The translations under genes and the position numbers were made by a program. Positions 31,245-41,881 of a stretch of 64,000 nucleotides of DNA are shown in pieces. Numbering within the stretch: position 1 is the stretch's first letter; each line of letters begins with the position of its first letter. The stretch lies in assembly GCA_030581615.1 (NCBI GenBank), contig JAKTTT010000025.1:186001-250000 (forward strand). The letters run 5' to 3'. Source of the stretch: Alloascoidea africana. Taxonomy: Eukaryota; Ascomycota; Alloascoideomycetes; Alloascoideales; Alloascoideaceae. The notes below the pieces were generated by a model that was not told the origin of the DNA, searched no databases, and saw only the letters and a program-made list of their open reading frames with translations.

Positions 31245-31520
31245 TATTTGAAAGACAAACGCAGTTTCTCTAAAACTCGTTGCAATGGATCACGGGGTGG
31301 AAATGGAGAGGATCAAAGACGACAAAAGAGAGTTACAAAAGAAAAGACAAAAAAAGAGAGAGAGAAATCAAAAGGGAGATCAAAAGGCGGACCAAAAACA
31401 TCGATGGGTTTGTTGATTACGGAGGTGCACGGGTGTTTCGCGCTGGTGTTCGCTGCCGCTTGCCTTTTACCCTTTGATAGATAAAAGCAAAACCTTCTGA
31501 AGAAGAAGAAGAACACAGAC

Positions 31521-32280
31521 ATGTCCGGGGGTTCTGAGCTGTTGGGAGTCCTGCCGAGCTCGAGCTCCATTCCGGCTCTGCCTTTTGGAGAGAAAACGGA
31601 TGTGCTGAATCACCTGTTTGAAGAGTGTCCCACGCTGACGGATCTTATCATCAAAGACTTCTTCCCCGACTTTTTCCCAGGCTCGTTTGAATCCTACTTT
31701 GTCATGATCAACAGCGTAAGACAGTGTCTTCTGGAGTTCTTGAAAGACGCGACCAGGACTCTGGACGATAGGGAAAAGAAGCAGAAACTGGAGACTCTGA
31801 ACACGATTATCGGTGCTCATCCTCGGCTAGGAGTACCAAAGACACAGATCTCCTCACTTTCATCTCATTCTCGATCGGAACAGGCTTCGCTGAACGAAGG
31901 GAACGCTGAATTGGCCAAGAAACTGACAGATTTGAATGTTCTTTACGAGAAAACGTTCCCTGGACTTCGATATGTCGTGTTTGTGAACGGGAGAAGTAGA
32001 GACGAAATAATGGAAGACATGAACAGAAGAATTGCCCGTGGAGATGTAAATGAGGAGAGGAAAGAAGCACTGCACGTAAGTGGTCCATTATATATATCTA
32101 TTTTTCCTCTTTTTTTTGCTTTTTTATTGGGCTCACCCTTTTCTCAAAATGATTGCTTTTTGAATTTTGTGTTTAATTAACAACAACGGCATATCATTCG
32201 TCTTTGGCTTGCGTTGTTGGTCTTAGGCCATGTGTGATATTGCAATTGACAGGGCAGGCAAACTTAGTCCTAAACTTTAA
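31521..32280 (+). CDS. 2-oxo-4-hydroxy-4-carboxy-5-ureidoimidazoline (OHCU) decarboxylase, two exons
   Basis: Catalyses the third step of urate to (S)-allantoin conversion in purine breakdown. Exons 31521-32075 and 32227-32280 (donor GTAAGT, acceptor TCTTAG), 202 residues. Seen: FEECPTLTDLII, the active-site block IIGAHPRLGVPK, YEKTFPGLRYVVFVNGRSR and, after the join, AMCDIAIDRAGKLSPKL. The end PKL resembles a type-1 peroxisomal signal; it is encoded only by exon 2, so splicing would decide whether the enzyme carries it. No urate oxidase gene is in this window. Confidence 0.92.
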
Positions 32281-33613
32281 CATGAGTGCAAGAGCATCTA
32301 GGAACACACATCAATTAAAATCCACAATATGTGTTGATCAGGACTATGTTAAAAAAAGAAGCCTCAATCCAATGCTGATTTGGTATGATTGAGATTGAAG
32401 GGGTTGTAATTGCAAGCATAGGACGTGTCCTGAGTAGATAGAAGTTGGAAATCTATCTGGTGATTGATCTTGAGTAGTCATGCATTATAACTAACCCCAC
32501 AAGAATAAACGGCTTTGTTTTTCATCATGCCATGGAGAATGTGGCTAACACTGGACTTTGGCATTTTTGTTGTCTTCCGCTTATCTTATCTTGAGAATGA
32601 TTCCTTCTTAGCCCTGTAATTGTGAATTGAAAACATTTATAAATCAAATGTGTTTGTAGTTGTAGCCCGAGGCACAAACCCTAGATCTAGGTAGAGCCTT
32701 GAGTTAAATCAGGACATCACTTCTAGAAAGATTAATGCTCAACCAGATTTGAACAGAACAACAGTGTTCCGCACATTATAGTGTCAGATCTATAAATTGA
32801 GAATCGAGAAATAAGAATGGTGCCTGTGGTGGTCTATGTTTTGTATAATAGTTCTCAGTATTCTTGTTGAACAAAGAATGTCTCTACTTTTTGAAAGTTA
32901 CAATCTCAAAAGAAACAAGTTGATGAAATGCTTGTTATTTTTAAAAGTAGCTTCGACTTCCAAACTTGAAAACTTGTTAAAATTGCACAAAAAGTTAACC
33001 TGAACATAGTCGTCACAATGCATTTCCTCACTAGTATATCATCACTAAATTGCCAAAAAGTTTCACCAATCATTAATTAGACCCGGGTTCATATCATGGT
33101 GATAAAGCAATCATAGATTCCTCATAAAGCTGTTACAATTGTAAAAAAGAAAAGGAGCTAACATGGACAAGGGACATACGAGTTGTTGGTCTGAATCCAA
33201 AGACAATCTCTCATAGTCTACTAGTTACGATAGTAGGCTACCTACAGAATGAATGAACTCCTCAATTGACAACACTGATGATGAGTTATGGAAGGAACAG
33301 TTTAACGGTTCTGGCAATATAATACGAGTTTACAATTAAAGAATAGAGATCTTATATTGAGCAAAAAAAAAAAAAGCATCGTGAAAACCAATCTCAAACA
33401 AAAGTTCAATCGCAAATTCATCGTAGTCATCATAAATCTTAACACTTTCAACGTTGTAAATCCTGTTGGACGTTCTTGTTGACATTCATCCATCCCAATT
33501 CCGTTCTCTTCTTTCACAATCTTAACAAGGAATTGAGCTTCTTTTCATACATGATGCGACTCGGTTGAGATATCCAGCAGTTATTCGAGAGAGATATCAT
33601 TTAGTCGATGCGT
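32281..33613. other. long intergenic region, no gene seen
   Basis: 1.33 kb of AT-rich DNA between the 3' ends of two converging genes (OHCU decarboxylase and RPL41). A minus-strand ORF of 71 codons at 33302-33517 has no family likeness and runs through a poly-A/T tract. The stretch is long enough to hold a non-coding RNA, but I found no tRNA or clear snoRNA pattern. Confidence 0.45.
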
Positions 33614-33691
33614 TTATTTGGATCTGGCTCTGACCTTCCGTCTCTTTCTCTTAAGTCTTCTAACTCTCTTCTTTCTCCATTTGGCTCTCAT
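33614..33691 (-). CDS. RPL41: 60S ribosomal protein L41 (25 residues)
   Basis: One of the smallest proteins known, a basic helix bridging the ribosomal subunits. ATG at 33689-33691, TAA at 33614-33616. The product starts MRAKWRKKR and ends KVRARSK, and differs from Saccharomyces Rpl41 at about one position (Val for Thr at residue 10). Too short for ordinary ORF calling, but the match over all 25 residues leaves no doubt. A 5'-leader intron ends one base before the ATG. Confidence 0.96.
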   Translation of the reverse strand: MRAKWRKKRVRRLKRKRRKVRARSK

Positions 33692-33692
33692 G

Positions 33693-33793
33693 CTACAACA
33701 AAATAGATGAATTGGTTAGCAATTGCAAGATTGAGCAAAGGAAATCAACACTACAAGTGCCAAAGGAATCATCAATGTGTAATATACACATAC
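33693..33793 (-). other. 5'-leader intron of RPL41
   Basis: Reading the minus strand: donor GTATGT (33788-33793), branch TTGCTAAC (near 33714-33721) and acceptor TTGTAG (33693-33698). It is 101 bases long and ends one base before the RPL41 start codon, so the intron is wholly within the leader. Leader introns are common in ribosomal-protein genes of yeasts. Confidence 0.75.
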
Positions 33794-34431
33794 TTGAATA
33801 ATGGATCGGTGACCGCTAAAGAAAGAGAAGAGAAAGGAACAAATGGAAAATACAAATATTGCAATCTGGCTGGAGACGCTGTCCGGGTAACCACGCAACA
33901 CCCACCCAATCTGCATGACAATTATTTCCGAAAGAGGAAATGATTTGAAAGACTCTCAAAAGAGGGTGTTCTGTTGTAACAGGTTAGGGCTGTTGTCCTG
34001 GCATTTTTGTGTTTGCTTGTAAGTAAACGAAACAAACCCTTCAAAAGAATAGCTTCTAGAAGAAATAAAAAAGCACTCCTTTTGTGGATAAATTATTTGT
34101 GCGTGTTTATAGCTTCATTCGCATCGATAAGCCCTGGCTGTTTTAGTACCGGACGCTCTCTAGCTGTTTTCGTCTCCCCTGTTGATACGCGTAGTCGCAT
34201 ATTCTTCCGAAACGGTTTGCTCCCCAGCTTTCACAATCTCCATAGCCCAACATCTCTGCTTCAACATCAGCACTGACGGAGAGACAACCCATATAGGTAC
34301 CTTTGTCTGTTAATATATATATGGCCGGACGCCACCTACTATTCTCATTCATAGGCTTCGTCTTCCTCTGTTGAATAGTACCACGCTTCACTAGCTAGTT
34401 CCGCACCAGCACTGCCCATAGATATCCGGAG
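33794..34431. promoter_or_regulatory. divergent promoter region between RPL41 and SRF1
   Basis: About 640 bases. A TATATATATAT run at 34311-34321 lies about 110 bases before the SRF1 ATG and can serve as its TATA region. The RPL41 promoter must be on the left side. No gene seen. Confidence 0.5.
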
Positions 34432-36145
34432 ATGTCATCAATGGAACAAAGAGGACCATCGCCACTTTCTTTCGGTCTTGGAGTGCAACCAGAACGCGAT
34501 ATGAACTCAGCCGAGCCGCGACCGAAAGGGAAGAACAAAATGCTTGGGAATGATAAACATGTGGAGATGAATGGGAATTACAATGACAGTAATAGCCTTA
34601 GTGATGATACACACCAGCAACCACAGCCCCAACAGCCACCAACTCCAGCTTCTCTAACATCACCGGAGATGATGAATTACAACACAGAGTTCATACGGTA
34701 TCCGGACTCAAATCCATATTCTGTGAGAAAGGCATCCAATTCATCGAATGCGGATCCCAATCCAGCCATGTCTACAGATCCATGGAGTACAATAAATGGA
34801 ATTGCGAATAGCGACAGAAGGAGAGGCATTAGACCTGATACTATGCCTTCAACCTCGACAATGAGAACTAATATAGAAGGAGATCGGCTGGCCTATAGGC
34901 ATAAAGCACAACCAGTTCCAGTATTCGTACTCGATAAGCTAGCAAAGGCCGTGGTTAAGCCCGGATACTCAATAGGCAGTTCAGATATGGCGGGCAATGG
35001 TTCAAATGATACGAATTCCATGGGTATATCCTTTTTTTTTGGCACTCTTTTTATGTAATGTCATGCTCTAACCTGTTTTGTGCAACTGCCCAATTGAAGA
35101 TCCATTCAACGATCAACTGACGTCATGGAGCACGTTTATGTCCGCGATAAAGCAAAAATCATTTGCTCCAGGCACAGAGGCTCTGAATGTCAAAGAAGCG
35201 CACAATGTTTTCAGAACAGACCTATATGGCGAATGGAGGGGCACATCGACTGCTTTTGATGATCTAATGAAGGACCCACTGAGCAATGACTCAAGCTCTG
35301 ATGAAAGTTCTTTACGATACAGTCGACGAGCAGCGTTGAAAGATAAAGTACGACACGACCAGGAACAACGGAAAAACACTCTTGATGGAAATGATGAAAA
35401 GAAACACACAAACCATTTTTCGGAAAGCACAGCTGCTCGCTTTTGGGTTTCTGAAAACCGAGCAAGATGGAAGCCAAAGTTCAAAAAAACTATGCTAAAC
35501 AACCCTTACATCCCTCTAACTCTTCGAGCCATAATCTTCATCTTTTCTTTATGTGCATTGGGTATAGCATGTTCGATTTTTGTCTTTTCCAAACGTCCTT
35601 ACGAGTACGAGGAGTTTCGGTTTCGTATACCTCAACAACCATCCACGATAATGGCGATATGTGTTCAAAGTGTAGCAATAGTGTATCTCGTTTGGATCAC
35701 ATATGATGAATTTTCAGGTCAACCTCTAGGACTCCGTGATCCTGCTACTAAGGTTAGACTAATAATGCTTGATCTGCTGTTTATTATTTTTTCCTCGGCG
35801 AATCTATCCTTGACGTTTAACACACTATACGATAAGAAATGGGTCTGCGTTTCTGATGTGAGTAATGTTTCACTTTATTTTTTGCAGTATTTAATATTAA
35901 CTAACGGTTTCTCTAGATTGCTAATGATGGTAGCCCAGTCATATCTTCAATCTGCACTAGACAACGAGGTCTAGCGTCCATTCTGTTCCTGGTACTCTGC
36001 ATGTGGATCATGACTTTTACTGTTAGCATATTCAGGTACGTCACCTTTTTTTTTTTTTTTTCGCATTTTGCTGTATCATGTCATTTAAAACTAATTGATG
36101 AAATTTATATGTTTCAACAGATTGGTGGAACGCGTTGTTCAATGA
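34432..36145 (+). CDS. SRF1: Srf1-like regulator of phospholipase D, four exons
   Basis: Membrane protein that in Saccharomyces activates the phospholipase D Spo14 and so affects phosphatidic acid levels. Exons 34432-35023, 35100-35857, 35917-36035, 36121-36145; phases agree, 497 residues. Introns: GTATAT with CTCTAAC branch and an AAG acceptor; GTGAGT with ACTAAC branch; GTACGT. The N-terminal 300 residues are polar and Ser/Pro-rich. Membrane segments follow, starting after NNPYIPLTLRAIIFIFS. The conserved core reads STIMAICVQSVAIVYLVWIT, YDEFSGQPLGLRDP, LDLLFIIFSSANLSLTFNTL and YDKKWVCVSD. Exon 3 adds CTRQRGLASILFLVL and the last segment; exon 4 codes LVERVVQ. The core matches what I recall of Srf1 closely. 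Without splicing the protein would lose its last membrane segment. Confidence 0.85.
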
Positions 36146-36695
36146 CAAGCTTTATCCCAGTACTTCTTTTTGCATACATTTATATTGTCATCCTTGTTTG
36201 ATGTTGTCGATCAAACTGGTTTCACAAAAGCCGGACTGGCGTATAGACTGTTTTATGCCCTAGCGCTCTTTGTTTGTGGCTAATTTTTCGACTTGGTTTT
36301 CTTCCTCCTCAGTGATGGAAGCTGCATTTTGTTTTAAATATGGTTAATGAACTTAATTTTTTGGGTTGGCACGAATCTTCTAAAAGTTCCATTTTTTTAC
36401 TTGTTAAATGAGGCTATTTTTACGTTTATCGTTTCTTCTCTGCTTTGTCCGCGGAAATCTTATAATAACCTGCAATTTGTGTTTCTCCTGGCTTCTGTGC
36501 TTGCTTTAGTTCATCATTTTGGGATGTCAGGATTAACAAATTAGGAAATGGTGGGTGCAACTGGTATTCTTAAACCAGATCACCCAAAAGAAATAAGCAT
36601 AAATCCCGAAAGTCAATGTATTAATATTTCAATTCTATGCCATGCTATGCTTTCACTAGTTCATCCTACTTTAATTAACAGTGCTCATCTTTGGT
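36146..36695. other. convergent 3' spacer
   Basis: 550 bases between the 3' ends of SRF1 and the exo-glucanase gene. AT-rich, two short plus-strand ORFs with no family likeness. No gene seen. Confidence 0.5.
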
Positions 36696-37976
36696 TTAGT
36701 ATCCGCACTGGTTTGGATATTGTCTATCTGTAAGCGGTTGAGGGAAAAGTCCCTTTTCAATAAGGTCAACAACAGACCACTCAATTGCATTCTCGGTCTT
36801 GTAACTCCAGAAAATCCATCCATGTGCTTGTTCGTAAGAGTCCAATTGTGCCTCAATGTATCTTCTCGTTTGCTCTTTGAACTCCTTAGTCCATGAGCTC
36901 CAACCGGCGGTGTATCCACAGCTTCCAATTGCACTTGAGTCCTTGAAAGTACCGTCATATCTTGCTCCACGGCCAACACCGTTGAGCCACTTGGCACAGT
37001 CTGTAAGAGCAGCGCTCCATTCGCCAGTAACAGTCCAAAGAGACTCGGTGGCAGCGTCGGGGCCAAGACCACAGGCAAAGCTAATATGATCATCGATTGA
37101 CCTTTCCAATTCTCCACTCGAGAAAACCTGGTAGTGATGGTGGTCCAAAGCCACGTTCCAGTGGTTTGGCTCATCCACAAAGCCATCCCAATAGTGGTAT
37201 GCCATAAAGGCATCGTGAAGCACAATTGGAGTTGTATGCGAGATGCTTCTAATCGTATCGTAACCGTTCCTGTAGAAATCCTTGATTTGATCCATGTCGT
37301 AGGCCGGTCCAAGGGGTTCGTTCAACAGCTCAATGCCAGCAATGACGCCATCGTATTTAGAGTCCGTGTACTTGGAAACGATCTGTGCCCATATTCCCTC
37401 GGTTTTCTCTGTGTTGTCACCAGTTTGCCAGAAATAAGTATCTCTTTGGCCAGAGTTGTCGAAGCCATTCTGGGATCCCGGTGCTCCATGTAAGTCTAGC
37501 CAGACGTAGAGACCAGCATCACGGGCCCACTCGATTGCCTTATCGAGATATCCAATTTGGCTCGCCTTGACGTAAGGGTCGTTAAAGGTTTGGAAAGCCC
37601 AATAACCGAATGGGATGCGAATAAGATTGAATCCATAGCTTGCAATGTCTTTGATATCCTGCTCGGTGATAAACGTGCTCCAATGCTGTTCCAATCTTCT
37701 CTTGGCCTCGGCAGAGCCCAATTGCTTTGAGAACTGGTACTCGTCCACCGGAGGAGAGTCACCAAAGCTCTCGAAAAGGGACGGCGTCATGTATGGCTCG
37801 AGAAGAAGCCATCCGCCAAGATTCACACCTCTAATCAGAGTATCATTGTATTCAAACACTGCGCTGGTGTCTCTTTCGTGAATTGAGGCTGCAGAGACAA
37901 ATGTTGATAAGGAATTACACAAGAGAAGAACTGCAGAGACAACAGTCGGCTTTAGAGCCAATTTCAAACCGCGCAT
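36696..37976 (-). CDS. EXG1: secreted exo-1,3-beta-glucanase (GH5 family)
   Basis: Releases glucose from beta-1,3-glucan in the cell wall. Single exon, 426 residues from ATG 37974-37976. A signal peptide (about residues 8-29) precedes HERD, a plausible Kex2-like processing area. GH5 hallmarks: RGVNLGGWLLLEPYMTPS, LIRIPFGYWAF, WLDLHGAPGSQNGFDNSG, the acid/base Glu in ELLNEP and the nucleophile Glu in TVTGEWSAALTDCA. The C-terminal GWIFWSYKTENA and QCGY ending fit the Exg1/Xog1 type. No GPI signal, so a soluble wall or secreted enzyme. Confidence 0.95.
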   Translation of the reverse strand: MRGLKLALKPTVVSAVLLLCNSLSTFVSAASIHERDTSAVFEYNDTLIRGVNLGGWLLLEPYMTPSLFESFGDSPPVDEYQFSKQLGSAEAKRRLEQHWSTFITEQDIKDIASYGFNLIRIPFGYWAFQTFNDPYVKASQIGYLDKAIEWARDAGLYVWLDLHGAPGSQNGFDNSGQRDTYFWQTGDNTEKTEGIWAQIVSKYTDSKYDGVIAGIELLNEPLGPAYDMDQIKDFYRNGYDTIRSISHTTPIVLHDAFMAYHYWDGFVDEPNHWNVALDHHHYQVFSSGELERSIDDHISFACGLGPDAATESLWTVTGEWSAALTDCAKWLNGVGRGARYDGTFKDSSAIGSCGYTAGWSSWTKEFKEQTRRYIEAQLDSYEQAHGWIFWSYKTENAIEWSVVDLIEKGLFPQPLTDRQYPNQCGY

Positions 37977-39647
37977 GGATAATTTTCTTTAAAAAAAGAA
38001 TAGAATGAGGTCAGGTCGGATTAAAAACGATTGAAGTAGAGTGCTAGGCTCTTTGGTTGGGTTGTTTTGTTGTTTTGGGCTTCTTGGAGATTTGATGAAG
38101 AAGGAAAGAACGGAAATGAGTACCAGTTATATACTTTGGTAACGAAAGTATGAGTTTGCAAGCAAGTATCAAAACAGGGTATCAAAAATTGTAAATGCAG
38201 CAGGCAAGGAAAAACAAAAGGGCCCCAGAGTAGACATAGACAATAGAAAAAAGACAATCGGGTGGTAGGGGAATAGAAACAAGCGCAACCATCCATTCAT
38301 GTACCGCTGCATACATGTCTTTTAGACTGTGGAAAAGTGAAAGTGAAAAAGAAAAAGAAAAAGAAAACAGTACTAACAATTGCAAAGTTGATCATTGTCT
38401 TTTGACAACCCTTCCCTGCTCCCCCTGTGCCCTTATTTCTACAGAGATAGCGATGCCTGATGATGCAAATGTCATGGAGCAATTTGTCCCTAACTACGTA
38501 AGAGTAAAACAGATAAAGAAGCTCTTTAGGCACGGTACTAGCAACAAATAAACCCACATCAAAGGTTAAATAACCACCAAAACTAGCATCATTTTTTATC
38601 GCCACGTGATTTGATAAAACCAGGCTTGAGCCCCCCCATCTGAAAGAGTTCTCTCCATTGTTTCTTTGGTGGAAAACAACATGTGTACCTAGTAAAATAT
38701 GTATCTGTGTAATAAATGGAACTGAAGGGTGTGGCGAAGTTTTCCTTTATGACAGATGTGCACTTTGATTAGATAGAGGTGACAGGATTGGGCAAGTTTC
38801 CATTGAGTCCAAAACTCCAAAGTCTCAAGTCTCAAGTCTCAAGTCTTAAAAACCAGCTTCCGCCCAGTAATGCCAAGTTCTGTATTTGCCGCCATGAAAA
38901 CGAAATAATTCCATTCCACTCTCATTTCTGGTTATAATTGGCTCAGAAACCTGTTTCGCCTCGACTTGGGCAAATTGACTCGCAAGACTTGAGAAGAATT
39001 GGAGAACCTGATTTAAAACAAAAATGTTCAGGTCCTTCTGAGTGGATGTGAAAATCTCTATTACCACTTTTATCTCTTACAATTTGGCGTATTGGCCAAG
39101 ACAAAACTTGGCATTTCCCCCCTTTTTTTCTCAAGTTTTTTTTTTCTCGGCGAAACCGCATGGAACAGAACATCGATCTGATACCAACTTTTTAGATCCC
39201 ACTACTCTGTTAGGCCTCCACGAATCCCCCGGACCTGCTGGAAATAAGTTTCAAATAGCAAGTTCGCGAGCGCCGCGCCTAGGTGGGCGACGAGCAGCGC
39301 GCGGCTGAGGCCCCGAAAGGCATGCCTCTTTTCTCCCCATCTGTCTGAGTTGGGTCGTAGTCAATGCTTCGTCCAAGTGTCCAATTGCCCCAGCGGCTGC
39401 TGTCTCTTGCAAATCCCGGCCCTGGCTTGTCTCCCAAACGATCGGATCGGTGGTTGAGTAGGATGAAAAATGGGCGGTGCCCAAATGCCGGAAGGGCGCG
39501 GGCCGGTGCACATGCGTCGATCCGAGGTGCCTTATGGACAGATAAAAGATCCACCTTTCTTTCTCTTCTTGTTTCTTCTTCCTCAACTCTTTTTTTTTTC
39601 ACTTTTCTACTTGCTTTCAGCTTGGACCCAATTGACTAGACGCCAGC
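37977..39647. promoter_or_regulatory. divergent intergenic region between EXG1 and MCA1
   Basis: 1.67 kb. A 9-mer (AAGTCTCAA type) repeats about three times at 38820-38847, and CACGTG lies at 38603-38608. A 78-codon plus-strand ORF at 38315-38551 contains a perfect TACTAAC (about 38370) followed by two possible acceptors, so a small spliced gene could lie here, but I find no donor or family. The right part (39230-39560) is GC-rich with overlapping ORFs on both strands. A pyrimidine tract precedes MCA1. Confidence 0.45.
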
Positions 39648-41345
39648 ATGTCCTATCCCGGCCAAGGCTACAACACCTACGGAGGACGCAGCAGTAACAG
39701 CTCAGGCTACTATGGTCCTCCCAGCGGCCCCCCACCAGGAGCTCAGGAGTACGGTGGGGGCTATGGCGGTGGCTATGGCGGTGGCTACAACAACGGGTAT
39801 GGCCAAGATCAAGGTCAAGGAGGTGGAGGTGGAGGCTACTATTCGAACCAGGGAGGTTATGGTGGTGGGTATGGATCTGGATCTCCAGGTCGAGGGTCTA
39901 GGGATCGATATGGAGAAGAAGGTGAAGATCGTCGCCGGTACGAATCCCAAGATGATTACAGCAGGTATGGGCCTCCCCCTGGGCCTCCCCCTGGACACTA
40001 CCAGCCCCCGACAGGCCCACGCCCAGACCGATCGGAGGGATACGGGGAGGATGGCGATGAGGATAGACGTGGATATGGCTATGGATCAGAGGACAGACGC
40101 GATGAGTATAGAAGAGACGACGAAGATCGACATGGGTATGGATATGGGTCTGAAGACAGACGTCGCGATGAGTATAGAAGGGATGAGGGTGGATATGGGT
40201 ATAACCAGCCATCGTCTGAGTACAGGCGCCAGGACCAGGACGAGTATCAAAGCCAGAGCCAGAGCCAGGGCCAGAGCCAGTATCAACCACGATATGATCA
40301 ACGTGGAGACGACTCCGGTGGGAGAGTCCGATACGATGACTACGATGTCACCACCCATAACAAGTACACGGCAGAGGATCCCCATGCCCCATCCTCCGAC
40401 TCCCAAAAGTTTTCTGCTGATGCTGGGGACTATAGCTACAAGTACTCTGCTTGTACGGGTAAGCGCAAGGCCCTGTTGATCGGGATCAACTATACGGGCA
40501 CCAAGAGCGAGCTCAAGGGCTGTATCAACGATGTCAACAACGTGTCTGAGTTTTTGCAGCGCGAACATGGCTTTGCGAAAGAGGACATGGTCATCATCAC
40601 GGATGCCCCGGATAGCCGGGCGTTGCCCAACAAGGACACCATCATCCGGGGCTGCCAGTGGTTGGTCAAGAACGCGGAACCGAACGACTCGCTCTTCTTC
40701 CACTACTCGGGCCATGGCGGACAGGTCGAGGATAAAGACGGCGATGAGGACGATGGGTTTGACGAGTGCATTTACCCCTTGGACTACGAGACCAACGGAG
40801 AGATCATTGACGATGACTTGCACAGGATGCTCGTGGAGCCCTTGCAACCGGGAGTTCGTCTCACGGCCCTTTTCGACAGTTGCCATTCCGGCACAGTACT
40901 GGACTTGCCCTATGTCTACTCCACCAAGGGAATTGTCAAGGAGCCCAATCTTCTCCAAGAGGCTGGTGAAGGTCTGCTTTCCGCCGTCATGAACTACGCC
41001 TCGGGTAATTACGAAGGCATCATGAACGATGTCACAAGTCTCTTCACCAGAGTCAGCATTGGCGATTCTGCCACTGAAAAGACCAAGAAAACGAAAACCC
41101 ATCCTGCGGACGTTATTCTTATCAGCGGTTGCAAAGATGACCAAACCAGTGCAGATGCAAAGGAGAATGGGGCCTCCACTGGTGCCATGTCATTTGCCTT
41201 TTTAACCGTCATGAGAAGGGATCAAAACCAGTCCTATCTCAGTCTTTTGAAAAACATGAGAACCTTGCTGAAAGAAAAATACAAACAAAAGCCCCAGCTG
41301 AGTTGTTGTCATCCTATAGATACAAACCTCAAGTTTGTATTGTGA
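39648..41345 (+). CDS. MCA1: metacaspase Mca1 (Yca1)
   Basis: Ca-dependent Cys protease that cuts after Arg/Lys, linked to protein quality control and stress-induced death in yeast. Single exon, 565 residues. The N-terminal half is a Gly/Tyr/Pro/Gln-rich prodomain, unusually long (about 260 residues), with tandem YGSEDRRRDEYRRDE-type repeats. The peptidase domain starts at RKALLIGINYTGTKSELKGC. The catalytic His is His356 (YSGHGG) and the catalytic Cys is Cys412 (DSCHSG), with the D-rich Ca site region (VEDKDGDEDDGFDE) between them. The CTG codon in ALLIGINY falls on a conserved Leu. A long antisense ORF across the gene is a composition shadow. Confidence 0.97.
   Translation: MSYPGQGYNTYGGRSSNSSGYYGPPSGPPPGAQEYGGGYGGGYGGGYNNGYGQDQGQGGGGGGYYSNQGGYGGGYGSGSPGRGSRDRYGEEGEDRRRYESQDDYSRYGPPPGPPPGHYQPPTGPRPDRSEGYGEDGDEDRRGYGYGSEDRRDEYRRDDEDRHGYGYGSEDRRRDEYRRDEGGYGYNQPSSEYRRQDQDEYQSQSQSQGQSQYQPRYDQRGDDSGGRVRYDDYDVTTHNKYTAEDPHAPSSDSQKFSADAGDYSYKYSACTGKRKALLIGINYTGTKSELKGCINDVNNVSEFLQREHGFAKEDMVIITDAPDSRALPNKDTIIRGCQWLVKNAEPNDSLFFHYSGHGGQVEDKDGDEDDGFDECIYPLDYETNGEIIDDDLHRMLVEPLQPGVRLTALFDSCHSGTVLDLPYVYSTKGIVKEPNLLQEAGEGLLSAVMNYASGNYEGIMNDVTSLFTRVSIGDSATEKTKKTKTHPADVILISGCKDDQTSADAKENGASTGAMSFAFLTVMRRDQNQSYLSLLKNMRTLLKEKYKQKPQLSCCHPIDTNLKFVL
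40066..40200 (+). repeat. tandem repeat inside MCA1
   Basis: Two copies of about 63-66 bases coding (H)GYGYGSEDRRRDEYRRDE-like units, in the prodomain, with smaller imperfect GGYGGGYG and SQSQSQGQSQ runs around it. Such repeats often vary in copy number between strains. Confidence 0.7.
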
Positions 41346-41881
41346 TTTTGTCATGACTTTGAGTACACGTATTTGAATGCTTTCATCATATATATATATA
41401 TGTGCGGTTCATATTTCATAATATATATATGATTTTCCTTTTGTTAACAGCAAAAAAGTAAAGTAAAGTAAAGTAAAATAAATAAATATATCAGCCTTTG
41501 TTTCCGAATTTTTTGAATGCTATATAGGTATAGACAATTAGACAGGTCCCAGGACAGCAAGATAAAGGGGGGAAAAATCACAAAACAATAAACGCTAGAC
41601 GCAAGACGCAAGACGCTTGGGTCTTGAATTGGTGGACCAAAACAAGAGGTACAAAACAATAGAAATGAAGATGAAGATAACAACCCAATAGAGATAAAGA
41701 GAGGAAATAGACAAGGATATCCATTTTGCAAAACATATATATTCGGAGGGTGTAAACACAGGAATGGGAAAATGTGTACAGAACGAAGGAAAAGAAAAAC
41801 AAGAAAAAGGCAACGAGAGGAGAGCTGAATAGAGCTGGAATGACAATACCTGTCATCTTATCAGCAATATGGCGTGGACCA
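41346..41881. other. convergent 3' spacer with short repeats
   Basis: About 535 bases between MCA1 and RHB1 3' ends. Holds TATA-rich runs (41390-41430), AAAGT repeats (41455-41476) and three GACGCAA-type copies (41598-41614). No gene seen. Confidence 0.55.

Noticed and set aside
40086-41144. 352-codon minus-strand ORF opposite MCA1
   Set aside because: It lies wholly antisense to the conserved metacaspase; its openness follows from the GC-rich, repeat-rich codons of MCA1, and its translation shows no family likeness.
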